This document shows, piece by piece, positions 35,619 through 47,200 of a DNA stretch of 64,000 bases. The stretch spans positions 4,419,001 through 4,483,000 of the forward strand of contig NZ_CP090423.1 of assembly GCF_023518235.1 (NCBI RefSeq), written 5' to 3'. This DNA comes from Stenotrophomonas maltophilia. Lineage in GTDB: Bacteria; Pseudomonadota; Gammaproteobacteria; Xanthomonadales; Xanthomonadaceae. Position 1 is the stretch's first letter. Each line of letters begins with the position of its first letter. Below the pieces are notes generated by a model. It searched no databases, was not told the origin of the DNA, and saw only the letters and a program-made list of their open reading frames with translations. Made by a program: the position numbers and the translations under genes.

Positions 35619-35637
35619 CCCGGGCCGCAGGCCCGGG
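35619..35637. repeat. Small GC-rich hairpin flanking unit F
   Basis: CCCGGGCC (35619-35626), GCA loop, GGCCCGGG (35630-35637). It occupies the same relative place as GCAGGGC-TGC-GCCCTGC beside unit A and a decayed CCGG...CCGG hairpin beside unit D. Confidence 0.7.
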
Positions 35638-35647
35638 CAACAAACCC

Positions 35648-36532
35648 CTACCGGTCGTCGCGCAGTTCGCCGCCGGGCAGGAATACCCAGGTACGTGTGA
35701 CCTGCAGGATGTCGATCGCATCTTCGGTCTTCGGCAACGGCGGGAACGGCTGGGCCAGCTTCACCACCCGCAGCGCCGCTTCATCCAGCAACGGCGTCCC
35801 GCTTGAACGCAGGATGCGGCTGCTCTCCACGCTGCCATCGCGGCGCACGCCCACGCTGATCACCACCTGGCCACCCAGCCGGCGTTGCCGCGCCTCGTCC
35901 GGATAGTTCAGGTTGCCCACCCGCTCGGCACGGTCCACCCACGCCCGCAGGTAGTTGGCATAGGCATATTCGCGCGTGCTGGCCGACACGAACTTGCGGT
36001 TCGGGCGCTTGGCGTACTGTGCCGAGCGCAGATGCACCTCGGCCGCCAGCCGTGCCATCTCCGCATCGCGTTGCTCGCGCGCGGTCAGGGGCGCATCCGG
36101 TTCGGGCTGGTCAGGTGTCGGCCGGGCCTGGGCCTGGGCCACCGTTTCCTCGCCATTGCGGCTGCTGACCACGCGGGCCTGCGTCGGCGGGACGGGCGCG
36201 GCCGCCTGTTGCTGCTGCGGTACCGGGCTCAGACCCGCCTGCGCCTGCGGCACGATGCCGGCCTGGTTGTCACGCGGTCGCTGCGCGCGGTCATGCTCGC
36301 CACCGCCCTCCTGGTTGGCCGCGGCCAGGAAATCGGCCTGCTTCGGGGTCAGTGCGGTGCGCGTCTGGCTGAAGATCACCTCCAGCGTCGGCACCAGCGG
36401 CGCGTCGCCCTTCACTGCAAATCCCACGCCCAGGATCAGCAGCGCGTGGACCAGCACCGACAGCGCGATGGTCGCCCCCAGCCGCTGCGCTTCGCGTGGC
36501 GGCGGGGGCAGGACGGCAGACGCGGCGTGCAT
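35648..36532 (-). CDS. tonB: TonB family energy transducer, TonB3-like
   Basis: 294 aa. Cytoplasmic Pro-rich start (SAVLPPPPREAQR), membrane anchor ATIALSVLVHALLILGVGF, a Gln/Pro-rich periplasmic linker and the TonB C-terminal domain (NLNYPDEARQRRLGGQVVIS, GSVESSRILRSSGTPLLDEA). Its ATG overlaps the gshB stop (TGATG). The neighbourhood tonB-gshB-pilG matches P. aeruginosa, where the TonB at this place (TonB3) is needed for normal twitching motility, so a link to type IV pili rather than iron uptake is inferred. Confidence 0.9.
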   Translation of the reverse strand: MHAASAVLPPPPREAQRLGATIALSVLVHALLILGVGFAVKGDAPLVPTLEVIFSQTRTALTPKQADFLAAANQEGGGEHDRAQRPRDNQAGIVPQAQAGLSPVPQQQQAAAPVPPTQARVVSSRNGEETVAQAQARPTPDQPEPDAPLTAREQRDAEMARLAAEVHLRSAQYAKRPNRKFVSASTREYAYANYLRAWVDRAERVGNLNYPDEARQRRLGGQVVISVGVRRDGSVESSRILRSSGTPLLDEAALRVVKLAQPFPPLPKTEDAIDILQVTRTWVFLPGGELRDDR

Positions 36533-37479
36533 CAGCGCAGGCCGGCCTCGAGTGCGTCGAACAGGGTGCCGGCGATGTTCAGGCCGTACTGTGCATCCAG
36601 CTCGCGCACGCAGGTCGGGCTGGTCACGTTGACCTCGGTCAGGTAATCGCCGATCACGTCCAGACCGACGAAGCGCATGCCGCGGCGCTTCATCTCCGGG
36701 CCGACCTGGGCGGCGATCCAGCGGTCGCGCTCGCTCAGCGGGCGGCCTTCGCCGCGACCGCCGGCGGCCAGGTTGCCGCGGAACTCGTCACCTTGCGGGA
36801 TGCGCGCCAGGCAGTAGTCCACCGGTTCGCCATCGACCAGGAGGATGCGCTTGTCGCCGGCGCTGATATCGGGAATGAACTTCTGCGCCAGCGCCAGCTT
36901 GCGGCCGCCGTCGGTCAGCGTTTCCAGGATCACGTTCAGGTTCGGATCGCCCTGGCCGCTGCGGAAGATCGAGCGCCCGCCCATGCCATCCAGCGGCTTC
37001 AGCACGGCCTGGCCGTGTTCCAGGGCGAAGGCCTTCAGCGCCTTGGCGTCGCGGCTGACCAGGGTCGGCGGGCAGCACTGCGGGAACAGCAGGGCGGCCA
37101 GCTTCTCGTTGTAGTCGCGCAGCCCCTGCGGGTTGTTGACCACGCAGGCGCCGGCGGCGGCGGCCACGTCCAGCACCTGGGTGTCGTAGACGTATTCGGC
37201 GTCGACCGGCGGATCCTTGCGCATCAGCACGATCTGGCCGGGGCCGAATTCGGTACGGCTGAATGCGCCCAGCTCATACCAGCCGGCCGGGTCGTCGCGC
37301 ACCTGCAACGGCGCGGTCTGGGCCACCGCCACGCCGCCTTCCAGGGCCAGTCCGCCCGGCCGCACGTAGTGCAGGGCATGGCCGCGGCGCTGGGCTTCCA
37401 GCAGCATGGCAAAGGTGGTGTCCTTGGCGATCTTGATGTGGGCGATGGGGTCCATCACCACGATGACGTTCAACGGCAT
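36532..37479 (-). CDS. gshB: Glutathione synthetase
   Basis: 315 aa from MPLNVIVVMDPIAHIKIAKD, the standard GshB N-terminus. The ATP-grasp domain shows AVLKPLDGMGGRSIF (P-loop-like), LAQKFIPDISAGDKRILLVD, and the metal-binding end FVGLDVIGDYLTEVNVTSPT. It joins gamma-glutamylcysteine to glycine. Upstream frame extension to 37890 is a shadow. Divergent from pilG, with 240 bp between them. Confidence 0.97.
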   Translation of the reverse strand: MPLNVIVVMDPIAHIKIAKDTTFAMLLEAQRRGHALHYVRPGGLALEGGVAVAQTAPLQVRDDPAGWYELGAFSRTEFGPGQIVLMRKDPPVDAEYVYDTQVLDVAAAAGACVVNNPQGLRDYNEKLAALLFPQCCPPTLVSRDAKALKAFALEHGQAVLKPLDGMGGRSIFRSGQGDPNLNVILETLTDGGRKLALAQKFIPDISAGDKRILLVDGEPVDYCLARIPQGDEFRGNLAAGGRGEGRPLSERDRWIAAQVGPEMKRRGMRFVGLDVIGDYLTEVNVTSPTCVRELDAQYGLNIAGTLFDALEAGLR

Positions 37480-37719
37480 GGGCGCACCTGTCAGGCAAGG
37501 CGTTGATGGTAGCGGCAACGCCGCCCGCGTGCCTGCCTGCCGCACCGCAACGCAGCGTCCGCCTGGCGGCAGCGCAGTCATTGCGAACCCGGTCACGTTC
37601 AGCAGGGCGCCACGCCCCGCGTGGTGGGGCGGCCTTGAAGCGGGCGCGGAAAGTGCGATATAGATACGCTTTCGTAGCGGCCCCCGCCAAAGATCGGGCC
37701 GTTCGCTTGGGGATAGGCA

Positions 37720-38121
37720 ATGACTGAAAACACGACTGCGGGCGGGGAACTCGCAGGACTCCGGGTGATGGTCATCGATGATTCGAAGACCATCCGCAGG
37801 ACTGCGGAAACGCTGCTCAAGCGCGAAGGCTGCGAGGTGGTCACCGCCACCGACGGCTTCGAGGCGCTTGCGAAGATCGCAGACCAGCAACCGCAGATCA
37901 TCTTCGTCGACATCATGATGCCGCGCCTGGACGGGTATCAGACCTGCGCGCTGATCAAGGGCAACCAGCTGTTCAAGGCGACCCCGGTGATCATGCTGTC
38001 GTCCAAGGATGGCCTGTTCGACAAGGCGCGGGGACGCATCGTCGGCTCGGAGCAGTACCTGACCAAGCCTTTCACGCGCGAAGAACTGCTGGGTGCCATC
38101 CGCACATACGTCAACGCCTGA
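37720..38121 (+). CDS. pilG: Twitching motility response regulator PilG
   Basis: 133 aa CheY-like receiver. Acidic pair Asp20/Asp21, phospho-acceptor Asp64 in IFVDIMMPRLDG, switch region in VIMLSSKDGLFDKARG and Lys in QYLTKPFTREE. First gene of the Pil-Chp operon; PilG is phosphorylated by ChpA and promotes pilus extension through PilB and cAMP signalling. The promoter should lie in 37480-37719. Confidence 0.96.
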   Translation: MTENTTAGGELAGLRVMVIDDSKTIRRTAETLLKREGCEVVTATDGFEALAKIADQQPQIIFVDIMMPRLDGYQTCALIKGNQLFKATPVIMLSSKDGLFDKARGRIVGSEQYLTKPFTREELLGAIRTYVNA

Positions 38122-38139
38122 CCAGGGGGGAAAGGCACA

Positions 38140-38502
38140 ATGGCTCGTATCGTCCTGATCGAGGATTCACCGACCGACCGCGCGGTGTTCAGCCAATGGC
38201 TGCGCCGTGCCGGCCACGAAGTGCTGGAAGCGGACAACGCCGAAGACGGCCTGCAGCTGGTGCGTGACCAGGTGCCTCAGCTGGTGCTGATGGACGTGGT
38301 GCTGCCCGGCATGAGTGGTTTCCAGGCGACGCGGGCGATGGCCCGTGACGCGGCGATCAAGCACATCCCGGTGATCATCGTCAGCACCAAGGCGATGGAA
38401 ACCGACAAGGCCTGGGGGCTGCGCCAGGGCGCGGCCGATTACATCGTCAAGCCGCCGCGCGAGGATGAACTGATCGCGCGGATCAACGAACTGGTGACCT
38501 GA
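38140..38502 (+). CDS. pilH: Twitching motility response regulator PilH
   Basis: 120 aa receiver with Glu8/Asp9, phospho-acceptor Asp52 in LVLMDVVLPGMSGF, and Lys in YIVKPPREDE. PilH acts as phosphate sink or retraction regulator beside PilG. It lies 18 bp after pilG and overlaps pilI by one base. Confidence 0.96.
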   Translation: MARIVLIEDSPTDRAVFSQWLRRAGHEVLEADNAEDGLQLVRDQVPQLVLMDVVLPGMSGFQATRAMARDAAIKHIPVIIVSTKAMETDKAWGLRQGAADYIVKPPREDELIARINELVT

Positions 38503-39032
38503 TGCGCTCGCCCTTCGACATCCTGGAAGCCTACGAACGGCGCAGCCTGGCCCATGCGGTGCAGCTGCCCGAACGCCAGTTCGCCCAGGACCTGTGGCGT
38601 GGCGTGGGCTACCGCGTCGGCCAGCGCCGGCTGGTGTCCGATTTCCGCGAAGTGGTGGAGATCGTGCCGATGCCGCCGGTCACCGCGGTGCCCTGTGCCC
38701 AGCCCTGGCTGCTGGGCGTGGGCAACCTGCGCGGCAACCTGTTCCCGGTGGTGGACCTGAAGTACTTCCTGGAAGGCACGCGCACCGTGCAGCAGGAAGG
38801 CCAGCGCGTGCTGATCATGCGCCAGGCCGGTGGCGACGTTGCACTGACCATCGACGAACTGTTCGGCCAGCGCAGCTTCGAACAGGACCAGCAGATCGCG
38901 GCCGGTACGCTGGCCGAAGGGCGTTATGGCCACTTCGTCGATCGTGCCTTCCATGCCGACGGCCATGACTGGGGCGTGTTCTCGCTCTCGCTGCTGTCGC
39001 GCACCCCTGAATTCCGGCAAGCCGCGGCCTGA
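38502..39032 (+). CDS. pilI: CheW-like adaptor PilI
   Basis: 176 aa CheW domain (VVEIVPMPPVTAVPCAQPWL, LGVGNLRGNLFPVVDLKYFL, VLIMRQAGGDVALTIDELFG). It couples the receptor PilJ to the kinase ChpA. The ATG overlaps the pilH stop. Confidence 0.95.
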   Translation: MRSPFDILEAYERRSLAHAVQLPERQFAQDLWRGVGYRVGQRRLVSDFREVVEIVPMPPVTAVPCAQPWLLGVGNLRGNLFPVVDLKYFLEGTRTVQQEGQRVLIMRQAGGDVALTIDELFGQRSFEQDQQIAAGTLAEGRYGHFVDRAFHADGHDWGVFSLSLLSRTPEFRQAAA

Positions 39033-39073
39033 GGCCGGGCATCGCCCCCTGCATTGAAGATCGAGGTTGAACG

Positions 39074-41110
39074 ATGAGTACTGCTTCGGACGCCACCAAG
39101 ACCGGCAAGCTGCGGCTGGGCGGCAGCAACCTCTGGTTGTTCCTGCTGCTGGCATCGATGATCCTGTTCGGCGTCAACACCGGCGTCGCCACCTGGCAGG
39201 GCAGCCGCCTGGCCGACGCCGGCTCCAAGGCCGCCGATCTGCAGGTGCTGTCGCAACAGCTGGCCAACCAGGGCCGTGATGCCGTCGGCGGCAACGCCCA
39301 GGCCTTTACCGCCTTCAAGGCCACCCGCAACGCGATCGAACAGAATGTGTCGACGCTGCAGGGCCGTTACGGCAAGGAACCGGGCGTGTCCGGGGCCATC
39401 GCCAAACTGGGCGAAACCTGGGCGCCGCTGGGCAAGCAGGCCGGCCAGCTGGTGGCCAGCGAGCCGGCGGTGCTGGCCCTGGCCGGCAATGCCAACAACT
39501 TCACCGGCGCAGTGCCGGGCCTGCAGGCCCAGCTGAACGAGCTGGTGCGCGCGATGTCCGCCTCCGGTGCGCCGTCGGCGCAGGTGTACAGCGCACTGCA
39601 GCAGGTGGTGGTGGCCGGTTCGATGGCCCGCCGCGTGACCGAAATGCGCGCCGGCGGCAGCGCCGCGGCGACCTCCGGTGATGCACTGGCGCGTGATATC
39701 ACCGTGTTCTCGCAGGTGCTCGATGGCCTGCGCAACGGCAACGAGGAGCTGGGCATCACCGCCGTGCGTGGTGCCGCCGCCGTGGCCGCCCTGGAGCAGT
39801 CGCAGCAGAAGTGGGAAGCCATGAAGCAGGACGCCGATGCGATCCTGGCCAGCTCGCGCCAGCTGTTTGCGGCGCAGTCGGCGGCCACCGCGCTGGGCCA
39901 GGGCTCGGCGCACATGCTCGATGACAGCCGCAAGCTGTTCGATGCCTTCTCCTCGTTCGGCTCGGTGTCCGACACCCGCCTGTTCCCGAACTTCTGGATC
40001 GGCGTGGTGTCCGGTGCGCTGTCGCTGATCGCGATCATCGGCTTCGTCTCCACCAACGTGCGCAGCCGCTCACGCGAGCAGGAACTGCGCTACCAGACCC
40101 AGGTGGAGTTCAACAGCCGCAACCAGCAGGCGATCATGCGGCTGCTGGACGAAATCTCCTCGCTGGGTGAGGGTGACCTGACCGTCAAGGCCTCGGTGAC
40201 CGAGGACATGACCGGCGCCATCGCCGACGCGATCAACTACGCCGTCGATGAACTGCGTCACCTGGTGACCACCATCAACGACACCTCGGCCAAGGTTGCC
40301 GTGTCCACCCAGGAAACCCAGGCCACGGCCATGCAGCTGGCAGAGGCTGCCGGCCACCAGGCCAACCAGATCACCTCGGCCTCGGACCGCATCGGCGAAA
40401 TCGCGGCGAGCATTGAACAGGTGTCGCGCAACTCGGCCGAGTCGGCCGACGTGGCACAGCGCTCGGTGGTGATCGCCGCCGAGGGTGCCGGCGTGGTGCG
40501 CGAGACCATCCAGGGCATGGACCAGATCCGCGACCAGATCCAGGAAACCTCCAAGCGCATCAAGCGCCTGGGCGAGTCGTCGCAGGAAATCGGCTCGATC
40601 GTGGAACTGATCAACGACATTTCCGAGCAGACCAACATCCTGGCGTTGAACGCCGCCGTGCAGGCGGCCTCGGCCGGTGAAGCCGGCCGCGGTTTCGCGG
40701 TCGTGGCCGACGAAGTGCAGCGCCTGGCAGAACGTACCTCGGGTGCGACCCGACGCATCGAGAACCTGGTGCAGGCCATTCAGGCCGATACCAATGAAGC
40801 GGTGACATCGATGGAGCAGACCACTGCCGAAGTGGTGTCCGGTGCGCGCCTGGCTGAGGACGCCGGCACCGCGCTGACCGAGATCGAGCGCGTGTCCAAC
40901 GCCCTGAACACCCTCATCAAGAACATCTCCATCGCCGCCCAGCAGCAGTCGGCCGCGGCGTCGGACATCACCCGCACCATGGGCGTGATCCGGCAGATCA
41001 CCGGCCAGACCTCGCAGGGTGCCGGGCAGACCGCCGAGTCAATCGGCCACCTCGCGCAGCTGGCGGCGGACCTGCGTCGTTCGGTCGCCGACTTCAAGCT
41101 GCCGGCGTGA
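39074..41110 (+). CDS. pilJ: Methyl-accepting chemotaxis-type receptor PilJ
   Basis: 678 aa. First membrane helix about residues 16-38 ([20 protein letters not shown]), a long periplasmic helical domain, second membrane helix near 310-328 ([20 protein letters not shown]), HAMP-like segment ([20 protein letters not shown]), then the MCP signalling domain with the conserved hairpin tip ([20 protein letters not shown]). It detects pilus contact and drives ChpA. No pilK methyltransferase gene follows it, unlike in Pseudomonas. Confidence 0.96.
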   Translation: MSTASDATKTGKLRLGGSNLWLFLLLASMILFGVNTGVATWQGSRLADAGSKAADLQVLSQQLANQGRDAVGGNAQAFTAFKATRNAIEQNVSTLQGRYGKEPGVSGAIAKLGETWAPLGKQAGQLVASEPAVLALAGNANNFTGAVPGLQAQLNELVRAMSASGAPSAQVYSALQQVVVAGSMARRVTEMRAGGSAAATSGDALARDITVFSQVLDGLRNGNEELGITAVRGAAAVAALEQSQQKWEAMKQDADAILASSRQLFAAQSAATALGQGSAHMLDDSRKLFDAFSSFGSVSDTRLFPNFWIGVVSGALSLIAIIGFVSTNVRSRSREQELRYQTQVEFNSRNQQAIMRLLDEISSLGEGDLTVKASVTEDMTGAIADAINYAVDELRHLVTTINDTSAKVAVSTQETQATAMQLAEAAGHQANQITSASDRIGEIAASIEQVSRNSAESADVAQRSVVIAAEGAGVVRETIQGMDQIRDQIQETSKRIKRLGESSQEIGSIVELINDISEQTNILALNAAVQAASAGEAGRGFAVVADEVQRLAERTSGATRRIENLVQAIQADTNEAVTSMEQTTAEVVSGARLAEDAGTALTEIERVSNALNTLIKNISIAAQQQSAAASDITRTMGVIRQITGQTSQGAGQTAESIGHLAQLAADLRRSVADFKLPA

Positions 41111-41210
41111 CGCGGGCAGGGCGGCGAGCAAGGAATCCCTCGATGAAGCATTTCCATTCCCCACGCCAGAACTCGCGCGGCCTCCGCGCGGCGGCGAACG
41201 GAGCGCGTCC

Positions 41211-44200
41211 ATGAGCAGTCTGCGCGATGCGATGAGCCACGCAGCGCTGGGCTGGGTCAAGCCCGAGCTGGACGAGACCCTGCGCCAGGTGCGCAATGAG
41301 GTCGAGTACTACGCGGAAGATCCGACCGATGCCAGCCGCATGCGCATCTGCGCCGGCTATCTGCACCAGGTGCAGGGCACCCTGCGCATGGTCGAGCTGT
41401 ACGCCCCGGCGATGGTGGCCGAGGAGCTGGAACAGCTGGCCAACGCCATCGGCGGCGGCCATGTGTCCGATCGCGATGAAGCGTGCGCGACCCTGATGCG
41501 CGGCAGCGTGCTGCTGCCCGACTACCTGGAGCGTCTGCAGAACGGTCACCGCGACATCCCGATCGTGCTGATGCCGCTGCTCAACGAGATCCGCGCCGCG
41601 CGCGGCGAAGAGGGCGTGCATGACAGCGTGCTGCTGGCCTTCGCGCCGGACAGCATCACCGCCACCGAAGCCGAGCTGGACCATGCCCGTGGCAGCCTGA
41701 GTGGCCGCAACCGCGAGCTGCTCGATACCGTGGGCAGCGCGGTGAAGGAAGAACTGCTGCGCATCAAGGATGCGCTGGACCTGCACCTGCGTACCGGCGG
41801 CGCGCCGGAACAGCTGCAGACCCAGGCCAACGAGCTGGGCGCGGTGGCCGATACGCTGGGCATGATGGGCCTGGGCGTGGCCCGCGGCGTGGTCGTGCAG
41901 CAGCGCGACGCGCTGCGTGGCGTGGTCGAGGGCCGCCAGCAGATCGACGAGAGCCTGCTGCTGGATATCGCCGGCGCGCTGCTCTACGTCGATGCGTCGC
42001 TGGATGACCAGGTCGCCCACCTGGGCGCCGGTGGCAGTGGTGAGGACGACCCGAGCGCAGTGGAAAACCGGCGTACGGTGGAGGTGCTGGCGCACGAAGC
42101 CATCGCCAATTTCGCCGCGGCGCGCGAACACTTCGTCGCCTTCATCGAAACCAGCTGGAACCATGCTCAACTGCAGGACGTGCCGCGCCTGCTCGGCGAT
42201 GTCGCCGGTGCGCTGCGCATGCTCGATCTGGGCACCGCCGCCGACTACCTGCGCGGCGTGCAGCAGTACATCGAGGCCGAACTGATCGGCCGCCAGCGCG
42301 TGCCCAGTGGCCGCCAGCTGGACACCCTGGCCGACGCCATGGCCAGCCTGGAGTACTACCTCGAAGCCCTGCGTGACCGCCGGCCGGGCCGTGAGGACAT
42401 TCTTGAAATCACCCGCAGCAGCCTGGAAGCACTGCGCTACTGGCCACTGCCCGAGCGCACCGCCAGCGCACCGGCGGCCGCCACGCTGCAGGCGGTCGAG
42501 CGCGAGCCGATCGACCTGCACGGCAGCCCGTTGCAGCCGGAGCACGTTGATATCCCCGTGCAGCAGGCCGCTCCCTCTCCGGGCGCGGTGCCGCTGCCGC
42601 TGCCGGACTTCACCTTCGATCCGCCGCCGGTGGTGGCGGACAACCCGCTGATGTTCGATGCTGCCGGCCATTCGGTTGCCGCGGCCATCGCAACGGCGTC
42701 CACGACCGATGCCGAGTCGCCGCTGGTGTTTGCTGCCTCCAGCGCGCCCGCACCGGAGGTGCCGCAATGGGACCTGGCGCCGTTCTATCCGGATGCCGAA
42801 CCGCTCGCGCCGTCTTCCGACGAACGCAGCCCGACCTTCGCCAGCTTTGATCCGGTCAGCTTCGAGCTGGCCGACGCCGGGCAGGACGCCACGCCGCAGT
42901 GGACGCTGTCCGAAGCGCCGCTGCCGGTGCAGGACGAGGTCTCCACGCTGGTGGCCGACGACGCGGTTGCCGCACCGGCAGCCCGTGTCGCCGCGATCGA
43001 TGCCGCACCCGTGTTCGATCCGGTGATGGCCGAGCACGACGCGGCTGCCGCGACCGATGAGGTGGTGTTCCGCTTCGACGCCGACGCGCTGGACAATGCC
43101 GACGACGTGCTGTCGCTGCATGCGATGGAGACGCTGGCGCTGGAGGACGACACCGGTCTGCATGTGCCGCTGCAGCAGGTCGATGCCGAAGCCGCCTTGC
43201 CGGTCGACGACGTGCCACTGGCGGCGGTAGCTGATGCCGCTGCCGACGGGCTGCCGGCACCGGCGGTGTCGGTGATCGACATCGACACCATCGCCCCGAT
43301 TGATTTCAGCGAAGCCGACGCCCAGTTCTTCGCCGAGCTGAGCGCGGCTGCGGCCGACTTCGACCCGCAGGCGGCGGCTGTACCGGCCGATGCCGGAGCC
43401 GGCGCCGCGACCGAAGCCGGCTTCGAGGCCGGTTTCGATGACGATGCCGAAAACATCGACGAGGACATCCGTGAGGTGTTCCTTGAAGAGTTCGATGATG
43501 AGCTGGCCAACCTCGGCGCGCTGTTGCCGGCGTGGCGCATGCAGCCGGACAACACCGACCGGCTGCGTCCGATCCGGCGCATCTTCCACACCCTGAAGGG
43601 CAGTGGCCGCCTGGTGGGCGCACGCACTCTGGGCGAGTTCGCCTGGAAGATCGAGAGCATGCTCAACCGCGTGCTCGAGGGTACGCGTCCGGCCTCGCCG
43701 GCGGTGCTGGCGATGGTCGATCATGCCCATGCCGCGCTGCCGCAGCTGAACGCCGCGTTGCGCCATGGCCAGCGCATCAGCGTCGACCTGCAGGCGATGC
43801 AGGCCATTGCCGACCGCGTGGGTGCCGGTGAGGAAACCTTCTACGTGCCGCTGCCGGTTGCGGCCGCGCCTGTCGCACCGAAGGTCGAGGCCGAGGTAGA
43901 GGGCGAGGATGAGATCAGCCGCCTGCTCGAGGCCGAAGCCATCGCTTCGACGCAGCCCGGATCGGAGGCGGACCCGGCGCTGGAAGCGGCGGGGACGCCG
44001 GCCAATATCGACAGCGTGCTGCGCGAGATCCTCGAAGCCGAAGTCGAGGTGCACCAGACGACGCTGCTGAACTGGCTGCGCTCGGCCCAGCACGCGCCGC
44101 AGCCGGTCAGCGATGCACTGCTGCGTGCGGTGCACACCATGAACGGCGCCTTCGCAATGACCGAGGTGCCGGAAATCACCGCGGTTACCGGCGGTGCCGA

Positions 44201-47200
44201 GTCGTACATCAAGCGTGCCTTGGCCGCAGACGTGGTGCCGGGAGACGAGGGCGTGTCCGCGCTGGATGCCACCGCGCAGGCGATCACCGCCACCATGGAG
44301 GCGCTGCAGGCCGAGCAGCCGCGCATCGCGCCGCAGCCGGCGTTGGTGCAGCGCCTGCTGGCGCTGGCCGGCGAGCTGCCCGAAGCGCGTTGGCCGATGG
44401 CCGGGTTGGAAGAGGACGAGGGCGATCTGGCGCTGGACGCGGACGCCGACGTCGATGCGCAGGCCGCGCCGGAACTGGAGCCGGTTGCAGCCGATGCTTC
44501 GCCGGAGCAGACCACCGCGCCGGTCGAGGAGAGCGATCTGCAGGTCGTCGAACTGACCGGCAGCGATGATCTCTCGCGCTACTTCGACGCTGCATGGCCG
44601 TCGGAGCCTGCCGAGGGCGAGCCTTCGGCGGCCGTCGATGAATCGATTGAGATCGATCCACTGCAGGTGCAGGGCAGCGATGCCGACATCGCCGAAGACG
44701 TGCTGGAAGCAGCGCCCGCGGCGTCGCTGGTCGACGCGGCTGACCTGACCGTGATCGATGACCTCTCGCCGTATCTCGATGCCAGCGCGCTGCCGGTGGA
44801 TGACCGCGATGTGGACGAGTCTGTCGCGGTCGACGAAGTTGACGCAATTGGCCTGAATAGGCGTTCGCCCGGCGACGTTGAGGTTGCCGACGATGAAGGC
44901 CACGACGACGCTGCTGCACTGCCACTCGACAGCGAGCTGTCGAGCCTGCAGGATGAAATGGCTGCGCCGGGGTTTGCCGAACCGGTCTCGCTGGAAGCCG
45001 CGCTCGAGGCCGGCCTGCACGTGATCGACGAAGAACAGCCCCTGGCCGACGACGGGCAATGGCCCGTGCTCGGCCTGCAGGCCAGCGAACTCGCGCCGGG
45101 CGAGGCAGATGCCTTTGCCGAGGATGCGGACGTCGGCGGGGCGGCGGCGGTCGGTGAAGGAGAGAGCGCCGACCAGCCGTCCCCGGCCACGGTGGATGAA
45201 GACAGCGCCGCAGACGCACCGCAGGACACCCTCGCGCCGGTGCGCTTCTTCGAACTGGAAGAGGCGCCAGGCCAGCCGCGTCCGGCGGCTGATGCACCCA
45301 CCGCTGAGGCCTTGGTGCCGGTCCTGCCGTCTGCTGACGCCGCCACGATCGACGCAGCGGTCATCGCCGCCACGGCCGCCCCGGCGCTGGACGACAGCGC
45401 CGATGCACTCGACTTCAGCGTGTACGACCGCGAACTGGTCGACATCTTCGTCGAGGAAGGCAAGGATCTGCTTGACCACTGCGATGGCCTGATCAGCGAG
45501 CTGCGCGACGCACCCCAGGACCGGGAGGCGCTGGCAGGACTGCAGCGCGACCTGCACACCCTGAAGGGTGGCGCGCGCATGGCCGGCATCAACGCCATCG
45601 GCGATCTGGGCCACAGCATCGAATCGCTGCTGGAAGCAGTGGCCGCCGGCCGTACCGAGATCGAGCGCCGCGACGTGCAGCTGCTCGAGCGCGGTTTCGA
45701 CCGTCTGCACCAGATGTTGACCCGTACCGGCGCCCATCGCGTGGTGGAGCCGGCGCAGGACCTGGTGGAGGCATTTGAGGTCCGCACCACTACCGATATC
45801 GCCGCAGCCGCGGCGGCTGCCAGCGCAGCCATCGCGACCGGCGTCGAGGAAACCGCATCGGCACCGGTCGCAGGTTCGGTGCCGGCACTGCTGGATGCGC
45901 CGTTGTCGGCACCGCTGCCGGTCGAGGGCGTGGTCGATGAAGATCCGCTCGCGCGTCCGCAGCAGGAACAGGTCCGCGTGCGCGCCGACCTGCTTGATCG
46001 CCTGGTCAACCATGCCGGTGAAGTGGCGATCTACCGCTCGCGCCTGGAACAGCAGCTGGGTGCCTTCCGTGGCGCGATGGGCGAGCTGGAACGCACCAAT
46101 GCGCGACTGCGCGACCAGCTGCGCCGCCTCGACCTGGAAACCGAGGCGCAGATCGTCGCCCGCTACCAGCGCGAGCAGGACCAGGCCGACCAGAAGTTCG
46201 ATCCGCTGGAGCTGGACCGCTTCTCCACCCTGCAGCAGCTCAGCCGCGCGCTGAACGAATCGGCGGCCGACCTTGGCGGCCTGCAGGGTGTGCTGGACGA
46301 TCTGTCGCGGCAGTACGATTCGCTGCTGCAACAGCAGTCGCGGGTCAGCTCGGAACTGCAGGACGGCCTGATGCGTGCGCGCATGGTGCCGTTCGATGGC
46401 CTGGTGCCGCGCCTGCGCCGCGTGGTCCGCCAGTCCGGCATGGACACCGGCAAGCAGGTGCACCTGACCCTGGAAGGCACCCACGGCGAACTGGACCGCA
46501 ATGTGCTCGACCGCATGGTCGCGCCGCTGGAACACATGCTGCGCAACTCGGTGGCGCACGGTCTGGAAGCGCCGGAACAGCGTCGTGCCGCCGGCAAGCC
46601 GGAGGAAGGCGAGATCGCCATCCGCCTGCATCGTGAAGGCTCGGAAATCGTGCTGGAAGTGGCCGATGACGGCGCCGGCCTGGACCGCGAAGCGATCCGC
46701 CGCCGTGCCATCGACCGTGGCCTGCTGGGCGCCGACGCGCAGCCCAGCGAACAGGAACTGGACAACCTGATTTTCGCCTCCGGCTTCAGCACCGCCGACC
46801 AGGTCAGCCAGCTGGCCGGCCGCGGCGTGGGCATGGACGTGGTGCGCAACGAAGTACGCCAGCTCGGCGGCTCGGTCGACATCCAGTCGGTGCGTGGCCA
46901 GGGCGTGCGCTTCACCCTGCGCCTGCCGCAGACGCTGGCGGTCACCCAGGCGGTGTTCGTGCAGATCGGTGAAACCACCTTCGCCGTGCCGGTGGCCTCG
47001 GTCAGTGGTATCGGCCGCCTGTCGCGCGAGCGTTTCGAAGCGGCCGACAGCAGCTACCGCTACAGCGGCGAAGACTACCCGCTGTACGACCTCGGCAGCC
47101 TGGTCGGGCAGGCCCCGGCGCGTGCCGATGGCCAGGACCAGGTGCCGCTGCTGCTGGTCCGCGCCGGCGACCTGCGCGCTGCGGTGGCGATCGACCAGGT

